From positions 1 through 64,000 of the forward strand of contig JBKBNP010000018.1 in NCBI GenBank assembly GCA_046295215.1: a stretch of 64,000 bases of DNA, in the 5' to 3' direction. Below, piece after piece: positions 23,856 to 32,983 of the stretch. The position numbers and the translations under genes are program-made. This DNA is from Szabonella sp046295215 (GTDB taxonomy: Bacteria > Pseudomonadota > Alphaproteobacteria > Rhodobacterales > Rhodobacteraceae). The stretch's first letter is position 1, and each line of letters begins with the position of its first letter. Under the pieces are notes generated by a model that saw nothing but the letters and a program-made list of their open reading frames with translations, had not been told where the DNA came from and searched no databases.

Positions 23856-25304
23856 TCATACCACACGGTAATTCGGGCTTTCGCGGGTGATCTGCACATC
23901 ATGCACATGGCTTTCCTTCAACCCGGCCCCGGTGATGCGCACGAACTGGCAATTGCTCCGCATTTCCTCGACGGTCCGGTTGCCGGTATATCCCATCGCC
24001 GCGCGCAGCCCGCCCACAAGCTGATGCAGCACCGCCGCCGCCGTGCCCTTGTAGGGCACCTGCCCCTCGATCCCTTCCGGCACCAGCTTGTCCGAGGCCG
24101 CGTCCTTCTGGAAATAGCGGTCGGCCGAGCCGCGCGCCATGGCGCCAAGGCTGCCCATGCCGCGATAGGATTTGTAGCTGCGCCCCTGATAGAGAATGAC
24201 CTCACCCGGGGATTCGTCCGTGCCCGCGATGGCCGAGCCCACCATCGCGCAAGAGGCGCCCGCCGCGATGGCCTTGGCGAAATCGCCTGAATACTTGATG
24301 CCACCATCCGCGATGACCGGGCTGTCCCCGGCTGCGGATGCGGCATCCATGATCGCGGTCAGTTGCGGCACCCCGACGCCCGCGACGATCCTTGTCGTGC
24401 AGATCGACCCCGGTCCGATGCCGACCTTCACCGCATCCGCCCCGGCCCCGATCAGGGCGCGCGTTGCCTCGGCGGTGGCCACATTCCCCGCCACGACCTG
24501 CACGGCGTTGGACAGCTTCTTGATCCGTTCAACCGCTTTCGCCACGCCTTCGGAATGGCCATGCGCGGTGTCGATCACCACCATGTCCACGCCCGCCTCG
24601 ATCAGCGCCTGCGACCGCTCGAACCCCGCATCCCCCACGGTCGAGGCCGCAGCCACCCGCAGGCGCCCCATATCGTCCTTGCAGGCATGTGGGTTCAGCA
24701 CGGCCTTTTCAGTGTCCTTCAGGGTCAAAAGGCCCGTCAGCTTGCCCTGCCCGTCCGTCACCAGCAGCTTCTCGATGCGCCGCGCCTTCATCAAGCTGAT
24801 CGCGACCTCCCGGTCGGCGGGTTCGTGCAGGATCGCGAGGTTGTCGGCCGTCATCATCACCCGCACGGGGGTCCGGTCATCCGAGGCAAAGCGCATGTCG
24901 CGATTGGTCACGATGCCCAGCACGCGGCCCTGATCGTCCACCACCGGAAAGCCGGTGACGTTGTAGCGGTCCTGCAAGGCCTTGGCATCGGCGAGCGTCT
25001 GGTCGGGGGTCAGCGTGATCGGGGCATAGACGATGCCCGATTCGAACCGCTTGACGCGGCGCACCTCGCGGGCCTGTTCCTCGGTGTTGAGATTGCGGTG
25101 GATCACCCCGATCCCGCCCGCCTGCGCCATGGCAATGGCCATGCGCGCCTCGGTCACCGTGTCCATTGCCGAGGACAGCAATGGAATGTTCATCCGGATC
25201 GAACGGGTCACATAGGTCGAGGTGTCCGCATCCGAGGGCAGGACCGAGCTTGCAGCCGGCACCAGAAGGACATCATCAAAGGTGAGAGCCTCGCGAATCT
25301 CCAT
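23856..25304 (-). CDS. guaB: Inosine-5'-monophosphate dehydrogenase
   Basis: NAD-dependent oxidation of IMP to XMP, the committed step of GMP synthesis. The 482-residue protein has a TIM barrel (starting MEIREALTFDDVLLVPAASS) interrupted by two CBS domains (about 95-205). It carries the catalytic cysteine in GIGPGSICTTRIVAGVG and the flap region GSLGAMARGSADRYFQ. A strong AAAGGAGGTTCCC precedes ATG 25304. A longer frame exists but crosses the divergent amidotransferase gene. Confidence 0.98.
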   Translation of the reverse strand: MEIREALTFDDVLLVPAASSVLPSDADTSTYVTRSIRMNIPLLSSAMDTVTEARMAIAMAQAGGIGVIHRNLNTEEQAREVRRVKRFESGIVYAPITLTPDQTLADAKALQDRYNVTGFPVVDDQGRVLGIVTNRDMRFASDDRTPVRVMMTADNLAILHEPADREVAISLMKARRIEKLLVTDGQGKLTGLLTLKDTEKAVLNPHACKDDMGRLRVAAASTVGDAGFERSQALIEAGVDMVVIDTAHGHSEGVAKAVERIKKLSNAVQVVAGNVATAEATRALIGAGADAVKVGIGPGSICTTRIVAGVGVPQLTAIMDAASAAGDSPVIADGGIKYSGDFAKAIAAGASCAMVGSAIAGTDESPGEVILYQGRSYKSYRGMGSLGAMARGSADRYFQKDAASDKLVPEGIEGQVPYKGTAAAVLHQLVGGLRAAMGYTGNRTVEEMRSNCQFVRITGAGLKESHVHDVQITRESPNYRVV

Positions 25305-25436
25305 GGGAACCTCCTTTGGACGCTTCGTCTGGCGGTTTGCTGTTTCATGGCTCCTGAGGGAAGGCAAGTCCAAAGACGCCTCTTGCGGGCAGATTGGCCG
25401 CGTGTTGGGATGCCGGGAAAAGCTGCGGGTGGACCC

Positions 25437-26141
25437 ATGCGCGTCGCAATGATCGAGAATACCGCTGTCACCCATCACGGGCAGGTCGGTGTGGCGCTGC
25501 ATGAACGCGCGGCGCTGGTCGATGTGCTGCGCCCCTTTGCGGGCGAGGCGCTGCCCGGCGACTTTTCCAGGTGGGATGCGGTCATCGTCCTTGGCGGGGA
25601 ACAGTCGGCGACCGACGACAGCCGCCACCCCTATCTGCCGGAGCTGGCAAGGCTGATGCGGCAGGGGATCGAGGCTGGTCAGGCGGTTCTGGGCATCTGC
25701 CTTGGCAGTCAACTGATGGCCCGGGCCTTCGGGGCAAAAAACCTGCTTGGCACAGCACCGGAATTCGGCTGGTGCGCGGTGGAACTGACCGCCGAAGGGC
25801 GCGCCGATCCGGTCCTGTCCTCGGTGGGGCCGGAGTTTCCGATCTTCCAATGGCACAGCGACACCTTCACCCTGCCCGAGGAGGCAGTGCATCTGGCCCG
25901 GTCCCCGGTCGCGGCACATCAGTCTTTCCGGATCGGACGCGCGGGCTATGCCACCCAGTTCCATTTCGAGGCGAACCGCGCCGTGGTCGCGGACTGGGCG
26001 CGCCGCTTTCCCGATGTCGTGGAAAGCATGGCCCCCGGCTGGCTGACGCAACACACTGCCCTTGCCGAAAGCCATGGCCCCGAGGCTGATGCAGCGGGCC
26101 TGCGGATGGCCCGCGCCTTTCTGGACCGGGTGAGCGGCTGA
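25437..26141 (+). CDS. Type 1 (class I) glutamine amidotransferase-like protein
   Basis: A 234-residue GATase1 protein with nucleophile Cys in AVLGICLGSQLMARAFGAKN, the usual GGEQSATDD loop, and the His of the triad in ATQFHFEANRAVVADW. It resembles the stand-alone GMP-synthase-like glutaminases, often annotated as gamma-glutamyl hydrolases. The acceptor substrate is unknown. It is divergent from guaB across 132 bp, which makes a nucleotide- or glutamine-related role plausible but unproven. Start MRVAMIENTA at ATG 25437. Confidence 0.87.
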   Translation: MRVAMIENTAVTHHGQVGVALHERAALVDVLRPFAGEALPGDFSRWDAVIVLGGEQSATDDSRHPYLPELARLMRQGIEAGQAVLGICLGSQLMARAFGAKNLLGTAPEFGWCAVELTAEGRADPVLSSVGPEFPIFQWHSDTFTLPEEAVHLARSPVAAHQSFRIGRAGYATQFHFEANRAVVADWARRFPDVVESMAPGWLTQHTALAESHGPEADAAGLRMARAFLDRVSG

Positions 26142-26219
26142 CCGACCAACTCCCAATCCTTCCGGGTTTCACCGCCCCCGCCAGCAAAGACAGCCGTCAG
26201 CCTTGATGAGCGGTCCGGG

Positions 26220-27203
26220 TCAGGCCGTTGCCGCGTTGGTGCGGGCCGCAAGGTTGCCGTTGACCCAGGCTTGCAGCACCTTCGCCGCAATGACCGGCAC
26301 GACGCCCAAGGCTGCCATCAGCACCACCACACCGGGCCAGAGCCAGCCCCCGCCGAGAAGCAACAGGAGCGAGCCATAGGCCGCCAGCGGAAAGGTGAAG
26401 GCCCCCCAGAGTGCCGAGAACCCCGCCGCCGTCAGCCAGCGCAGTGCCGCCAGCATCCCCAGCAGCAGGAGCCCCCCCAACACGGCCATGCCCTGCGCCA
26501 GCGCGCCCTGCCCCAGAAGGGCGGCAACCAGCCCCAGCAGGCTCGCCGGGGCCAGATGGATCGCCAGCATCGGGCGCAGGGGCGCGGGCGGGATGCGGCG
26601 GATCAACTGACCCAGACTCAGGCCCCAGATCACCACCGCCACCATGCCGGTGCCGAACAGCAAAGCCTCGCCCAAAGCCGTCCAGCCAAGCGGCACCGCC
26701 GTCAACCCCGCGATGATGAAGCCCACGAAATGCAGATGCCAGGCCGGAGTCACGACCCGCGCCTCCTCGGCCGCGCGCAGGAAATACAGGATCAGAAGGC
26801 CCGCGAGCGCAAGATGCAGCACGAGCCCCATCCCCATCAGCACACCCGCAAGGGTCGGGTTCAACGGCAGGACCGCCGCCGCCAGCAGCAAGAGCCCGAG
26901 GCTTCCTGCGGCCAGTCCGGTGCGACCCGGCAGCACCGCCATATCCTCCATCACCACGCCCGGGCGCTGCGCGATCTTGGCCAGATAGCCAAGCGCGGCA
27001 AAGACCCATAAGAGGCTCACCGCCCCCAGAACCGCCTCGCCAAAGCCGCCCGGAAGCAACCCCGCATCACCCGCCCTGCGCAAGGCCAGCCCCTGCCCGA
27101 ACAGCCCCATGATCGCGGGAAAGACCGCTGGCGGCATGCGCTGGAAGGGCCGCAGTTTCGGGGTCGGGAATTGCGGCGCCGGAAAGACGGGCGGACGTTT
27201 CAT
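26220..27203 (-). CDS. TDT/SLAC1-type transporter (TehA-like)
   Basis: A 327-residue inner-membrane protein with about ten hydrophobic helices and short loops, in keeping with the tellurite-resistance/dicarboxylate transporter (TDT) fold. The opening PPAVFPAIMGLFGQGLALRR resembles the first helix of TehA and Mae1 relatives. Substrate not evident; family members move anions such as malate, sulfite or chloride. It is co-oriented with the PhyH-type gene upstream across a 140-bp GC-rich gap. Confidence 0.8.
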   Translation of the reverse strand: MKRPPVFPAPQFPTPKLRPFQRMPPAVFPAIMGLFGQGLALRRAGDAGLLPGGFGEAVLGAVSLLWVFAALGYLAKIAQRPGVVMEDMAVLPGRTGLAAGSLGLLLLAAAVLPLNPTLAGVLMGMGLVLHLALAGLLILYFLRAAEEARVVTPAWHLHFVGFIIAGLTAVPLGWTALGEALLFGTGMVAVVIWGLSLGQLIRRIPPAPLRPMLAIHLAPASLLGLVAALLGQGALAQGMAVLGGLLLLGMLAALRWLTAAGFSALWGAFTFPLAAYGSLLLLLGGGWLWPGVVVLMAALGVVPVIAAKVLQAWVNGNLAARTNAATA

Positions 27204-27343
27204 TTCAAAACCCCTTCATCGGTGATCGTTCCGTCCACTGCCTCGTCCAGCCCCACAAGGCGACCGATCGTCCGGGGGCCGAGCAACGGCGGGGGCACGA
27301 TGCCCCCGGCACCGCCCGCCCCCACCTGCGGGGCGGGATGGTG

Positions 27344-28132
27344 TCATTGCCGCAGCACCGGAAACCAGTCCTCGCGCAACCATTCGCCTGCCTGCATCCC
27401 ATGCCCCGGAAAAGGCGGTGAGGTCGGGCCGGGACGTTCCACATAGCGCGCATCCTCCCCCACCAACCGCAGGGAAAACGCCCGGCGGCGGCGATCGGTC
27501 GTATTGCCCCGCGCGCCATGCAGCGTGCGGAAATGGAAGGCCACCGCATCACCCGGCTCCATCTCCCACTCAAGGATCCGCATGCCCTCGGCCTCGGGGT
27601 CCGGCACCGGGATGTAGTCGTGATCGCCCGGGTAGAAATCGGTTTCCGACATCCAGCGGGTCGGCAGCACGTCCCTTTCCCACAGATGGCTGCCCGCGAC
27701 ACAGCGCAGGCCCGCGCCGCGCACCGGGTCGAGCGGACACCAGAAGCTGACCGTCTGGCGGCCCTCGACGAAATAATACGGCCCGTCCGTGTGCCAGGGT
27801 GTCGGCTTTGACGTGCCCGGTTCCTTGACCAGCACATGATCGTGGAAAAGCTGCACCCTTTCGCCGCCCATCAACCGCGCGGCCACCTCGGCCACGCCGG
27901 GATCACGGATCGCAGCCTCGAATTCCGGGATGCGGTGCCAGTTGCAGTAATCGTCAAAGAACCGCCCCGCCTCGCCCGGTTTCAGCGTCGGCATCGGCTG
28001 GCCCGGGCTGGCCATGTTCTTTTCCACGCCTGCGCGCAAAGGCTCTACCCAATCCGCGAACAGCCCCTTCACCAGAACCGCCCCGTCGGCCCGATAGGCC
28101 TCTGCCATTTCATCCGTCACATGAACCGCCAT
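27344..28132 (-). CDS. Phytanoyl-CoA dioxygenase (PhyH) family protein
   Basis: A probable Fe(II)/2-oxoglutarate oxygenase of 262 residues. The facial triad is visible as His-x-Asp in TPWHTDGPYYF and the distal His in FHFRTLHGARGNTTD, with the 2-oxoglutarate-binding Arg region RRRRAFSLR. Substrate unknown. The start is ATG 28132 (MAVHVTDEMA). The longer frame overlaps the divergent agmatinase and is rejected. The 100-bp shared promoter region suggests the two genes may be co-regulated. Confidence 0.85.
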   Translation of the reverse strand: MAVHVTDEMAEAYRADGAVLVKGLFADWVEPLRAGVEKNMASPGQPMPTLKPGEAGRFFDDYCNWHRIPEFEAAIRDPGVAEVAARLMGGERVQLFHDHVLVKEPGTSKPTPWHTDGPYYFVEGRQTVSFWCPLDPVRGAGLRCVAGSHLWERDVLPTRWMSETDFYPGDHDYIPVPDPEAEGMRILEWEMEPGDAVAFHFRTLHGARGNTTDRRRRAFSLRLVGEDARYVERPGPTSPPFPGHGMQAGEWLREDWFPVLRQ

Positions 28133-28232
28133 GCCAGCCTCCCCTGTTGGCGCGACCCTGCCGCCTTCCCCTGCCCTTGCCAAGGGGTCATTCGCCCCCC
28201 ATCCTGCCGCAAAACGACAGGGGAGCGCGGGA

Positions 28233-29195
28233 ATGGCAGGACATGGGTATGAAACCGGGCGGCTCAACCTGCCCTTCGTGGGAATCGCCACCTTCGGCAA
28301 GCGGCCCTATGTGGAGGACTGGTCGCGGATCGAGGCCGATGTCGCCATCCTCGGCGCGCCCTTCGATTTCGGCACCCAGTTCCGCGCCGGCGCCCGGTTC
28401 GGCCCGCGCGCGGTGCGCGAGGCCTCGACCCTGTTCAGTTTCGGCCATGCGGGGGCTTACGATCACGAGGATGACTGCACCTATCTGGGCGGCGATGTGC
28501 GGATCGTGGACATCGGCGATGCCGATATCGTGCATACCGATACCGAACAAAGCCACGCGAACATCGAGACAGGCGTGCGCGCGATCCTGAAGGCAGGCGC
28601 GTTGCCGGTGGTGATCGGGGGCGACCATTCGGTGAACATTCCCTGCATCCGCGCCTTTGACGATCAGGGGCCGATCCATATCGTGCAGATCGACGCGCAT
28701 CTCGATTTCGTGGATGTGCGCCACGGCGTGCGCCATGGCCATGGCAATCCGATGCGCCGCGCGGCGGAAAAACCCTATGTCACCGGGATCAGCGCCCTTG
28801 GCATCCGCAATGTCAGCTCCACCGCCAAGGATGGCTATGACGCCGCCCGCGCCATGGGCGATGACATCCTGTCCGTGCGCCAGATCCGCAAACTGGGGCT
28901 GGAGGCCGTGCTGGACCGGATCCCGAACGGCGCGCGGATCTATGTGACGCTGGACATTGACGCCTTCTGCCCCTCCATTGCGCCCGGAACCGGCACACCG
29001 AGCCATGGCGGGTTTCTCTATTACGAGGTCCTGGAGCTTTTGCAGGGCCTCGCGCGGCGGCACCAGATTGTCGGGATGGATCTGGTCGAGGTCGCCCCGG
29101 ACTATGACCCGACCGGGTCCACCGCCATTCTGGCGGCACAGGTGCTGCTCAATTTCCTCGGCTTCATTTTCGAGGCCCGCAGATCGGGCGCATGA
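28233..29195 (+). CDS. speB: Agmatinase/ureohydrolase family enzyme
   Basis: A binuclear manganese hydrolase releasing urea from agmatine or a related guanidino compound. The 320-residue protein shows the metal motifs GGDHS, VQIDAHLDF and TLDIDAFCP followed by SIAPGTGTP, and the substrate loop GHGNPMRR. It fits the agmatinase/guanidinobutyrase branch rather than arginase, but the precise substrate needs assay. With the ornithine decarboxylase at 44 kb it could feed putrescine metabolism, though the genes are not linked. Start at ATG 28233 after GGGAGCGCGGG. Confidence 0.85.
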   Translation: MAGHGYETGRLNLPFVGIATFGKRPYVEDWSRIEADVAILGAPFDFGTQFRAGARFGPRAVREASTLFSFGHAGAYDHEDDCTYLGGDVRIVDIGDADIVHTDTEQSHANIETGVRAILKAGALPVVIGGDHSVNIPCIRAFDDQGPIHIVQIDAHLDFVDVRHGVRHGHGNPMRRAAEKPYVTGISALGIRNVSSTAKDGYDAARAMGDDILSVRQIRKLGLEAVLDRIPNGARIYVTLDIDAFCPSIAPGTGTPSHGGFLYYEVLELLQGLARRHQIVGMDLVEVAPDYDPTGSTAILAAQVLLNFLGFIFEARRSGA

Positions 29196-29354
29196 TTGCC
29201 CTGCCTCGCGCGGTTTACACGGCTGGGCGGATCGGCAATAACTCTGCCAATGGTTCCCCGCGCCTTTCGGGCATCGGGACTTGACCCAAGACCGCAGCCC
29301 CTCGATGTGATCCATTGCAAAAGGGCTGGCCCAACCGGATAGTGACCGCGCAAG

Positions 29355-29936
29355 ATGCTGCTTCTGATCGATAATTACGACAGTTTCACCTACAATCTCG
29401 TGCATTATTTCGGCGAGCTTGGCGCCGATATCCGGGTGGAGCGCAACGATGCGCTGGATGTGCAGGCGGCGATGGCCTTGCGCCCTTCGGTCATCGTGTT
29501 GTCTCCCGGCCCCTGCGACCCCGATCAGGCGGGCATCTGCCTGCCGCTGACGCTGGCGGCGGCAGAGGCAGGTATTCCGCTGCTCGGGGTCTGCCTTGGC
29601 CATCAGACCATCGGGCAGGCGTTCGGTGGCAAGGTCGTGCGCTGCCACGAGATCGTGCATGGCAAGATGGGGGCGATGCACCATGAGGGCAGAGGCGTGT
29701 TCGCAGGCCTGCCCTCACCTTTCCTTGCCACGCGCTATCATTCGCTGGTGGTCGAACGCGACAGCCTGCCCGACTGCCTTGAGGTGACCGCCACGCTGGC
29801 CGATGGCACGATCATGGGCCTGCGCCATCGCGAAAAACCCATCGAGGGCGTGCAGTTCCATCCCGAAAGCATCGCCTCCGAACATGGCCACCAGATCCTG
29901 CGCAACTTCCTGACGCTCGGAAAGGTTCCGGCATGA
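29355..29936 (+). CDS. trpG: Anthranilate synthase component II (glutamine amidotransferase)
   Basis: Supplies ammonia from glutamine to TrpE for anthranilate synthesis. The 193-residue protein begins MLLLIDNYDSFTYNLVHYFG, with the nucleophile Cys in LLGVCLGHQTIGQAFGG and catalytic His-Glu in VQFHPESIASEHG. It opens a trpG-trpD-ung-trpC run and overlaps trpD by 4 bp. No trpE lies next to it in this window, so TrpE must be encoded elsewhere or further away. The 159-bp region upstream shows a TTGACC but no convincing full promoter. Confidence 0.97.
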   Translation: MLLLIDNYDSFTYNLVHYFGELGADIRVERNDALDVQAAMALRPSVIVLSPGPCDPDQAGICLPLTLAAAEAGIPLLGVCLGHQTIGQAFGGKVVRCHEIVHGKMGAMHHEGRGVFAGLPSPFLATRYHSLVVERDSLPDCLEVTATLADGTIMGLRHREKPIEGVQFHPESIASEHGHQILRNFLTLGKVPA

Positions 29937-30946
29937 GCGAGGGCCTGAAACCGCTGATCGGGCTGGCCGCCGACCGCGCCCTGACACGCGCCGAGGCGGA
30001 AACCGCCTTCACCGCCCTGTTCGAGGGCGAGGCGACCCCCGCCCAGATGGGCGGCTTCCTGATGGCGCTGCGCACGCGGGGCGAAACGGTGGATGAAATC
30101 GCGGCTGCCGCCAGCGTCATGCGCGCCAAGTGCAATGCCGTGACGGCACCCGCAGGGGCGATGGACATTGTCGGCACCGGGGGGGATGGCAAGGGCACGC
30201 TCAACATCTCCACCGCCACGGCCTTCGTGGTGGCGGGGGCAGGCGTTGTGGTGGCCAAACATGGCAATCGCAACCTCTCGTCGAAATCCGGCGCGGCCGA
30301 TGCGCTGACCGAATTGGGGCTGAACGTGATGGTCGGCCCGCCGGTCGTCGAACGCTGCCTTGCCGAGGCGGGCATCGGTTTCATGATGGCCCCCATGCAC
30401 CACCCGGCCACCCGCCATGTCGCCCCGGTGCGGCTGGAGCTGGGCACGCGCACGCTGTTCAACGTGCTGGGGCCGCTGACCAATCCGGCCGGGGTGAAGC
30501 GGCAATTGTCGGGCGCCTTTTCCGCAGCCCTGATCCGCCCGATGGCCGAGGTTCTGCTGGCGCTGGGGTCCGAGGCGGCGTGGCTGGTCCATGGGTCGGA
30601 CGGCACCGACGAGATCACCATTGCCGGAACCACGAAAGTTGCGGCGCTGGACCAAGGCACGGTGCGGGAATTCGAGATGCATCCCGAGGAGGCGGGCCTG
30701 CCGGTCCATCCGTTCGAGGCGATCCTCGGTGGCACGCCTGCCGAAAATGCGCGAGCCTTCCGCGCGCTTCTGGATGGCGCACCGGGGGCCTACCGGGATG
30801 CGGTGCTGCTCAATTCGGCGGCGGCGCTGGTGGTGGCGGGGCGGACGACCGACCTCAGGGAAGGGGTGGCCATGGCGCGGTCCAGCATCGACAGCGGGGC
30901 GGCCAAGGCCAAGGTCGCGGCACTGGCGCGGCTGACAAACGCCTGA
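29933..30946 (+). CDS. trpD: Anthranilate phosphoribosyltransferase
   Basis: Transfers phosphoribose from PRPP to anthranilate. The 337-residue protein has the PRPP-binding motifs DIVGTGGDGKGTLNISTATA and VAKHGNRNLSSKSGAADALT and the magnesium-binding DE in HGSDGTDEIT. Length is normal. It overlaps trpG by 4 bp (ATGA), and its stop shares one base with the ung start (TGATG), a sign of tight coupling. Confidence 0.98.
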   Translation: MSEGLKPLIGLAADRALTRAEAETAFTALFEGEATPAQMGGFLMALRTRGETVDEIAAAASVMRAKCNAVTAPAGAMDIVGTGGDGKGTLNISTATAFVVAGAGVVVAKHGNRNLSSKSGAADALTELGLNVMVGPPVVERCLAEAGIGFMMAPMHHPATRHVAPVRLELGTRTLFNVLGPLTNPAGVKRQLSGAFSAALIRPMAEVLLALGSEAAWLVHGSDGTDEITIAGTTKVAALDQGTVREFEMHPEEAGLPVHPFEAILGGTPAENARAFRALLDGAPGAYRDAVLLNSAAALVVAGRTTDLREGVAMARSSIDSGAAKAKVAALARLTNA

Positions 30947-31590
30947 TGTGGCCGGACATTCCCGCAACCTGGGCCGCCCTGCCGTTCTTCGCGCAGGACT
31001 GGCCCGCCCTGCGCGAGCGCCTTGATGCGGAACAGGGCTGGCAGCCGCCCCGCGACAGGGTGTTCCGCGCTCTGACCCTGACACCGCGCGACCGGGTGCG
31101 CGTGGTGATCCTCGGGCAGGATCCCTATCACACGCCCGGTCGGGCCACGGGGCTCGCCTTTTCCTTCCCGCCGGACACGTCCCCCCGCGACAGCCTGCGC
31201 AATATCCTGACGGAACTTGAGGCTGATCTGGCCACACCCCGCAACTCGGGCGCTCTGACCGGATGGGCGGAACAGGGGGTGTTGCTGCTCAATACGGTGC
31301 TGACGGTGCCAGCGGGTGCGGCCCATGGCCACAAGCGCCTCGGCTGGGACAGGCTGGTGTCGCAGGTGCTTGCGGCGGTCGCAGGAGACGGGCCGCGCGC
31401 CTTCGTGCTGTGGGGCGGACCTGCGCAAAAACTCTGCCGGGATCTGCCGCGCGAGGGGCATCTGTTTGTTGAAACCGCGCATCCCTCACCGCTCTCGGCC
31501 TATCGCGGCTTCTTCGGCTCGCGTCCCTTTTCGCGCGTCAATGACTGGCTGACCGCGCGCGGGGAACGTGCCATCGACTGGGCGCGTTGA
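30946..31590 (+). CDS. ung: Uracil-DNA glycosylase, family 1
   Basis: Removes uracil from DNA in base-excision repair. The 214-residue protein has the water-activating motif VVILGQDPYHTPGRATGLAF (catalytic Asp) and the DNA-intercalation loop AHPSPLSAYRGFFGS. Length is close to other Ung proteins (about 220-230). The start ATG 30946 overlaps the trpD stop by 1 bp, placing a repair gene inside the trp run between trpD and trpC. A much longer frame upstream overlaps trpD and is a shadow. Confidence 0.96.
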   Translation: MWPDIPATWAALPFFAQDWPALRERLDAEQGWQPPRDRVFRALTLTPRDRVRVVILGQDPYHTPGRATGLAFSFPPDTSPRDSLRNILTELEADLATPRNSGALTGWAEQGVLLLNTVLTVPAGAAHGHKRLGWDRLVSQVLAAVAGDGPRAFVLWGGPAQKLCRDLPREGHLFVETAHPSPLSAYRGFFGSRPFSRVNDWLTARGERAIDWAR

Positions 31591-31673
31591 GAAATTCCTA
31601 TCCCCGCGAAGGGCTGGCCTCGGCCGGAAATTCCTCCTAATCAGGGACAAGCACCCCAGAAGGACCAAGTGTC

Positions 31674-32489
31674 ATGGCGACCATTCTCGACCGCATCAAG
31701 GCCTACAAGCTCGACGAGGTGGCAGCGCGCAAGGCCGCAACCCCGCTGGCCGACCTTGAGGATGCCGCGCGCGCCGCCCCTCCCCCGCGTGGCTTTGCCC
31801 GGGCGCTGACTGTCGCCGCCCAGAACGGTTACGGGCTGATCGCCGAGATCAAGAAGGCCAGCCCCTCCAAAGGCCTGATCCGCGCCGATTTCGACCCGCC
31901 CGCGCTGGCCCGCGCCTATGAGGCAGGCGGCGCGACCTGCCTTTCGGTGCTGACCGATGGTCCGTCCTTTCAGGGGGCCGACGACTTTCTCACGCAGGCA
32001 CATGCGGCGACGAAACTGCCCTGTCTGCGCAAGGATTTCCTCTATGACCCATGGCAGGTGGTGGAATCCCGCGCGCTCCATGCCGATTGCATCCTTATCA
32101 TCATGGCTTCGGTTTCCGACGCGCAGGCGGCGGAACTGGAAGCGGCGGCGGTCGGGCTTGGCATGGATGTGTTGATCGAGGTGCATGACCGCGCCGAACT
32201 GGACCGCGCCGCGCATCTGAAATCGCCGCTCATCGGGATCAACAACCGCAACCTGCATTCATTCGAGGTCACCCTTCAGACCACACGCGATCTGGCCCGA
32301 ATGGTGCCGGAGGACCGGCTCATAATCTCGGAATCGGGGCTCTTCACGCCCGATGATCTGGCCGATGTCGCCCGCTTCGGCGCGCGCTGTTTCCTGATCG
32401 GGGAAAGCCTGATGCGGCAGGAGGATGTGACCGCCGCGACCCGCGCGATCCTTGCCGCGCCCAGCATGCCGCCGGGCGGGGGGATGTGA
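31674..32489 (+). CDS. trpC: Indole-3-glycerol phosphate synthase
   Basis: Ring closure of CdRP to indole-3-glycerol phosphate. A TIM-barrel protein of 271 residues with the signature AEIKKASPSKGLIRADFDP, catalytic Lys in LPCLRKDFLYDPWQV, and LIGINNRNLHSFEV. It is 83 bp after ung and overlaps moaC by 1 bp, so it links the trp genes to the molybdenum-cofactor genes. Confidence 0.98.
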   Translation: MATILDRIKAYKLDEVAARKAATPLADLEDAARAAPPPRGFARALTVAAQNGYGLIAEIKKASPSKGLIRADFDPPALARAYEAGGATCLSVLTDGPSFQGADDFLTQAHAATKLPCLRKDFLYDPWQVVESRALHADCILIIMASVSDAQAAELEAAAVGLGMDVLIEVHDRAELDRAAHLKSPLIGINNRNLHSFEVTLQTTRDLARMVPEDRLIISESGLFTPDDLADVARFGARCFLIGESLMRQEDVTAATRAILAAPSMPPGGGM

Positions 32490-32983
32490 TGGCCAATCCG
32501 CTGACACATTTCGACGCGGGCGGCCATGCGCATATGGTCGATGTCTCCGACAAGCCGGTGACCGCCCGGCTGGCCGTGGCCGAGGGCTTCGTGCGCATGA
32601 GCCCCGAGACGCTGGCGCTGATTGCCGAAGGGCGCGCGAAAAAGGGCGACGTGCTGTCGGTCGCGCGGCTGGCGGGCATCATGGGGGCCAAGAAAACCGC
32701 CGACCTGATCCCGCTTTGCCATCCCTTGCCGGTCACCAAGGTTGCGGTGGACCTGCGCGCCGACCCCGACCTGCCGGGGGTGCGGATCGAGGCCACGGTC
32801 AAGACCGGGGGCCAGACCGGGGTGGAGATGGAGGCGCTGACCGCCGTTTCCGTGGCAGCGCTTACCGTCTATGACATGGTCAAGGCGGTGGAGAAATCCA
32901 TGGAAATCGGCGGGATACGCCTCCTTCTCAAGGAGGGCGGCAAATCGGGCCGCTATGAGGCATCCACCGGGGGCGCTGCATGA
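32489..32983 (+). CDS. moaC: Cyclic pyranopterin monophosphate synthase accessory protein MoaC
   Basis: With MoaA it converts GTP to cyclic pyranopterin monophosphate, the first molybdenum-cofactor intermediate. The 164-residue protein contains the active-site motifs KKTADLIPLCHPLPVTKVAV and GVEMEALTAVSVAALTVYDM, and the C-terminal LLLKEGGKSG. The start is ATG 32489; a GTG immediately before it is possible. It overlaps trpC by 1 bp and moeA by 4 bp. Confidence 0.97.
   Translation: MANPLTHFDAGGHAHMVDVSDKPVTARLAVAEGFVRMSPETLALIAEGRAKKGDVLSVARLAGIMGAKKTADLIPLCHPLPVTKVAVDLRADPDLPGVRIEATVKTGGQTGVEMEALTAVSVAALTVYDMVKAVEKSMEIGGIRLLLKEGGKSGRYEASTGGAA

Noticed and set aside
28960..28990. Cysteine in place of the third Asp of the DxDxxDP-like metal motif of agmatinase
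   Set aside because: The third position is variable in the family pattern; the two metal-binding Asp residues are present, so there is no reason to infer loss of function.
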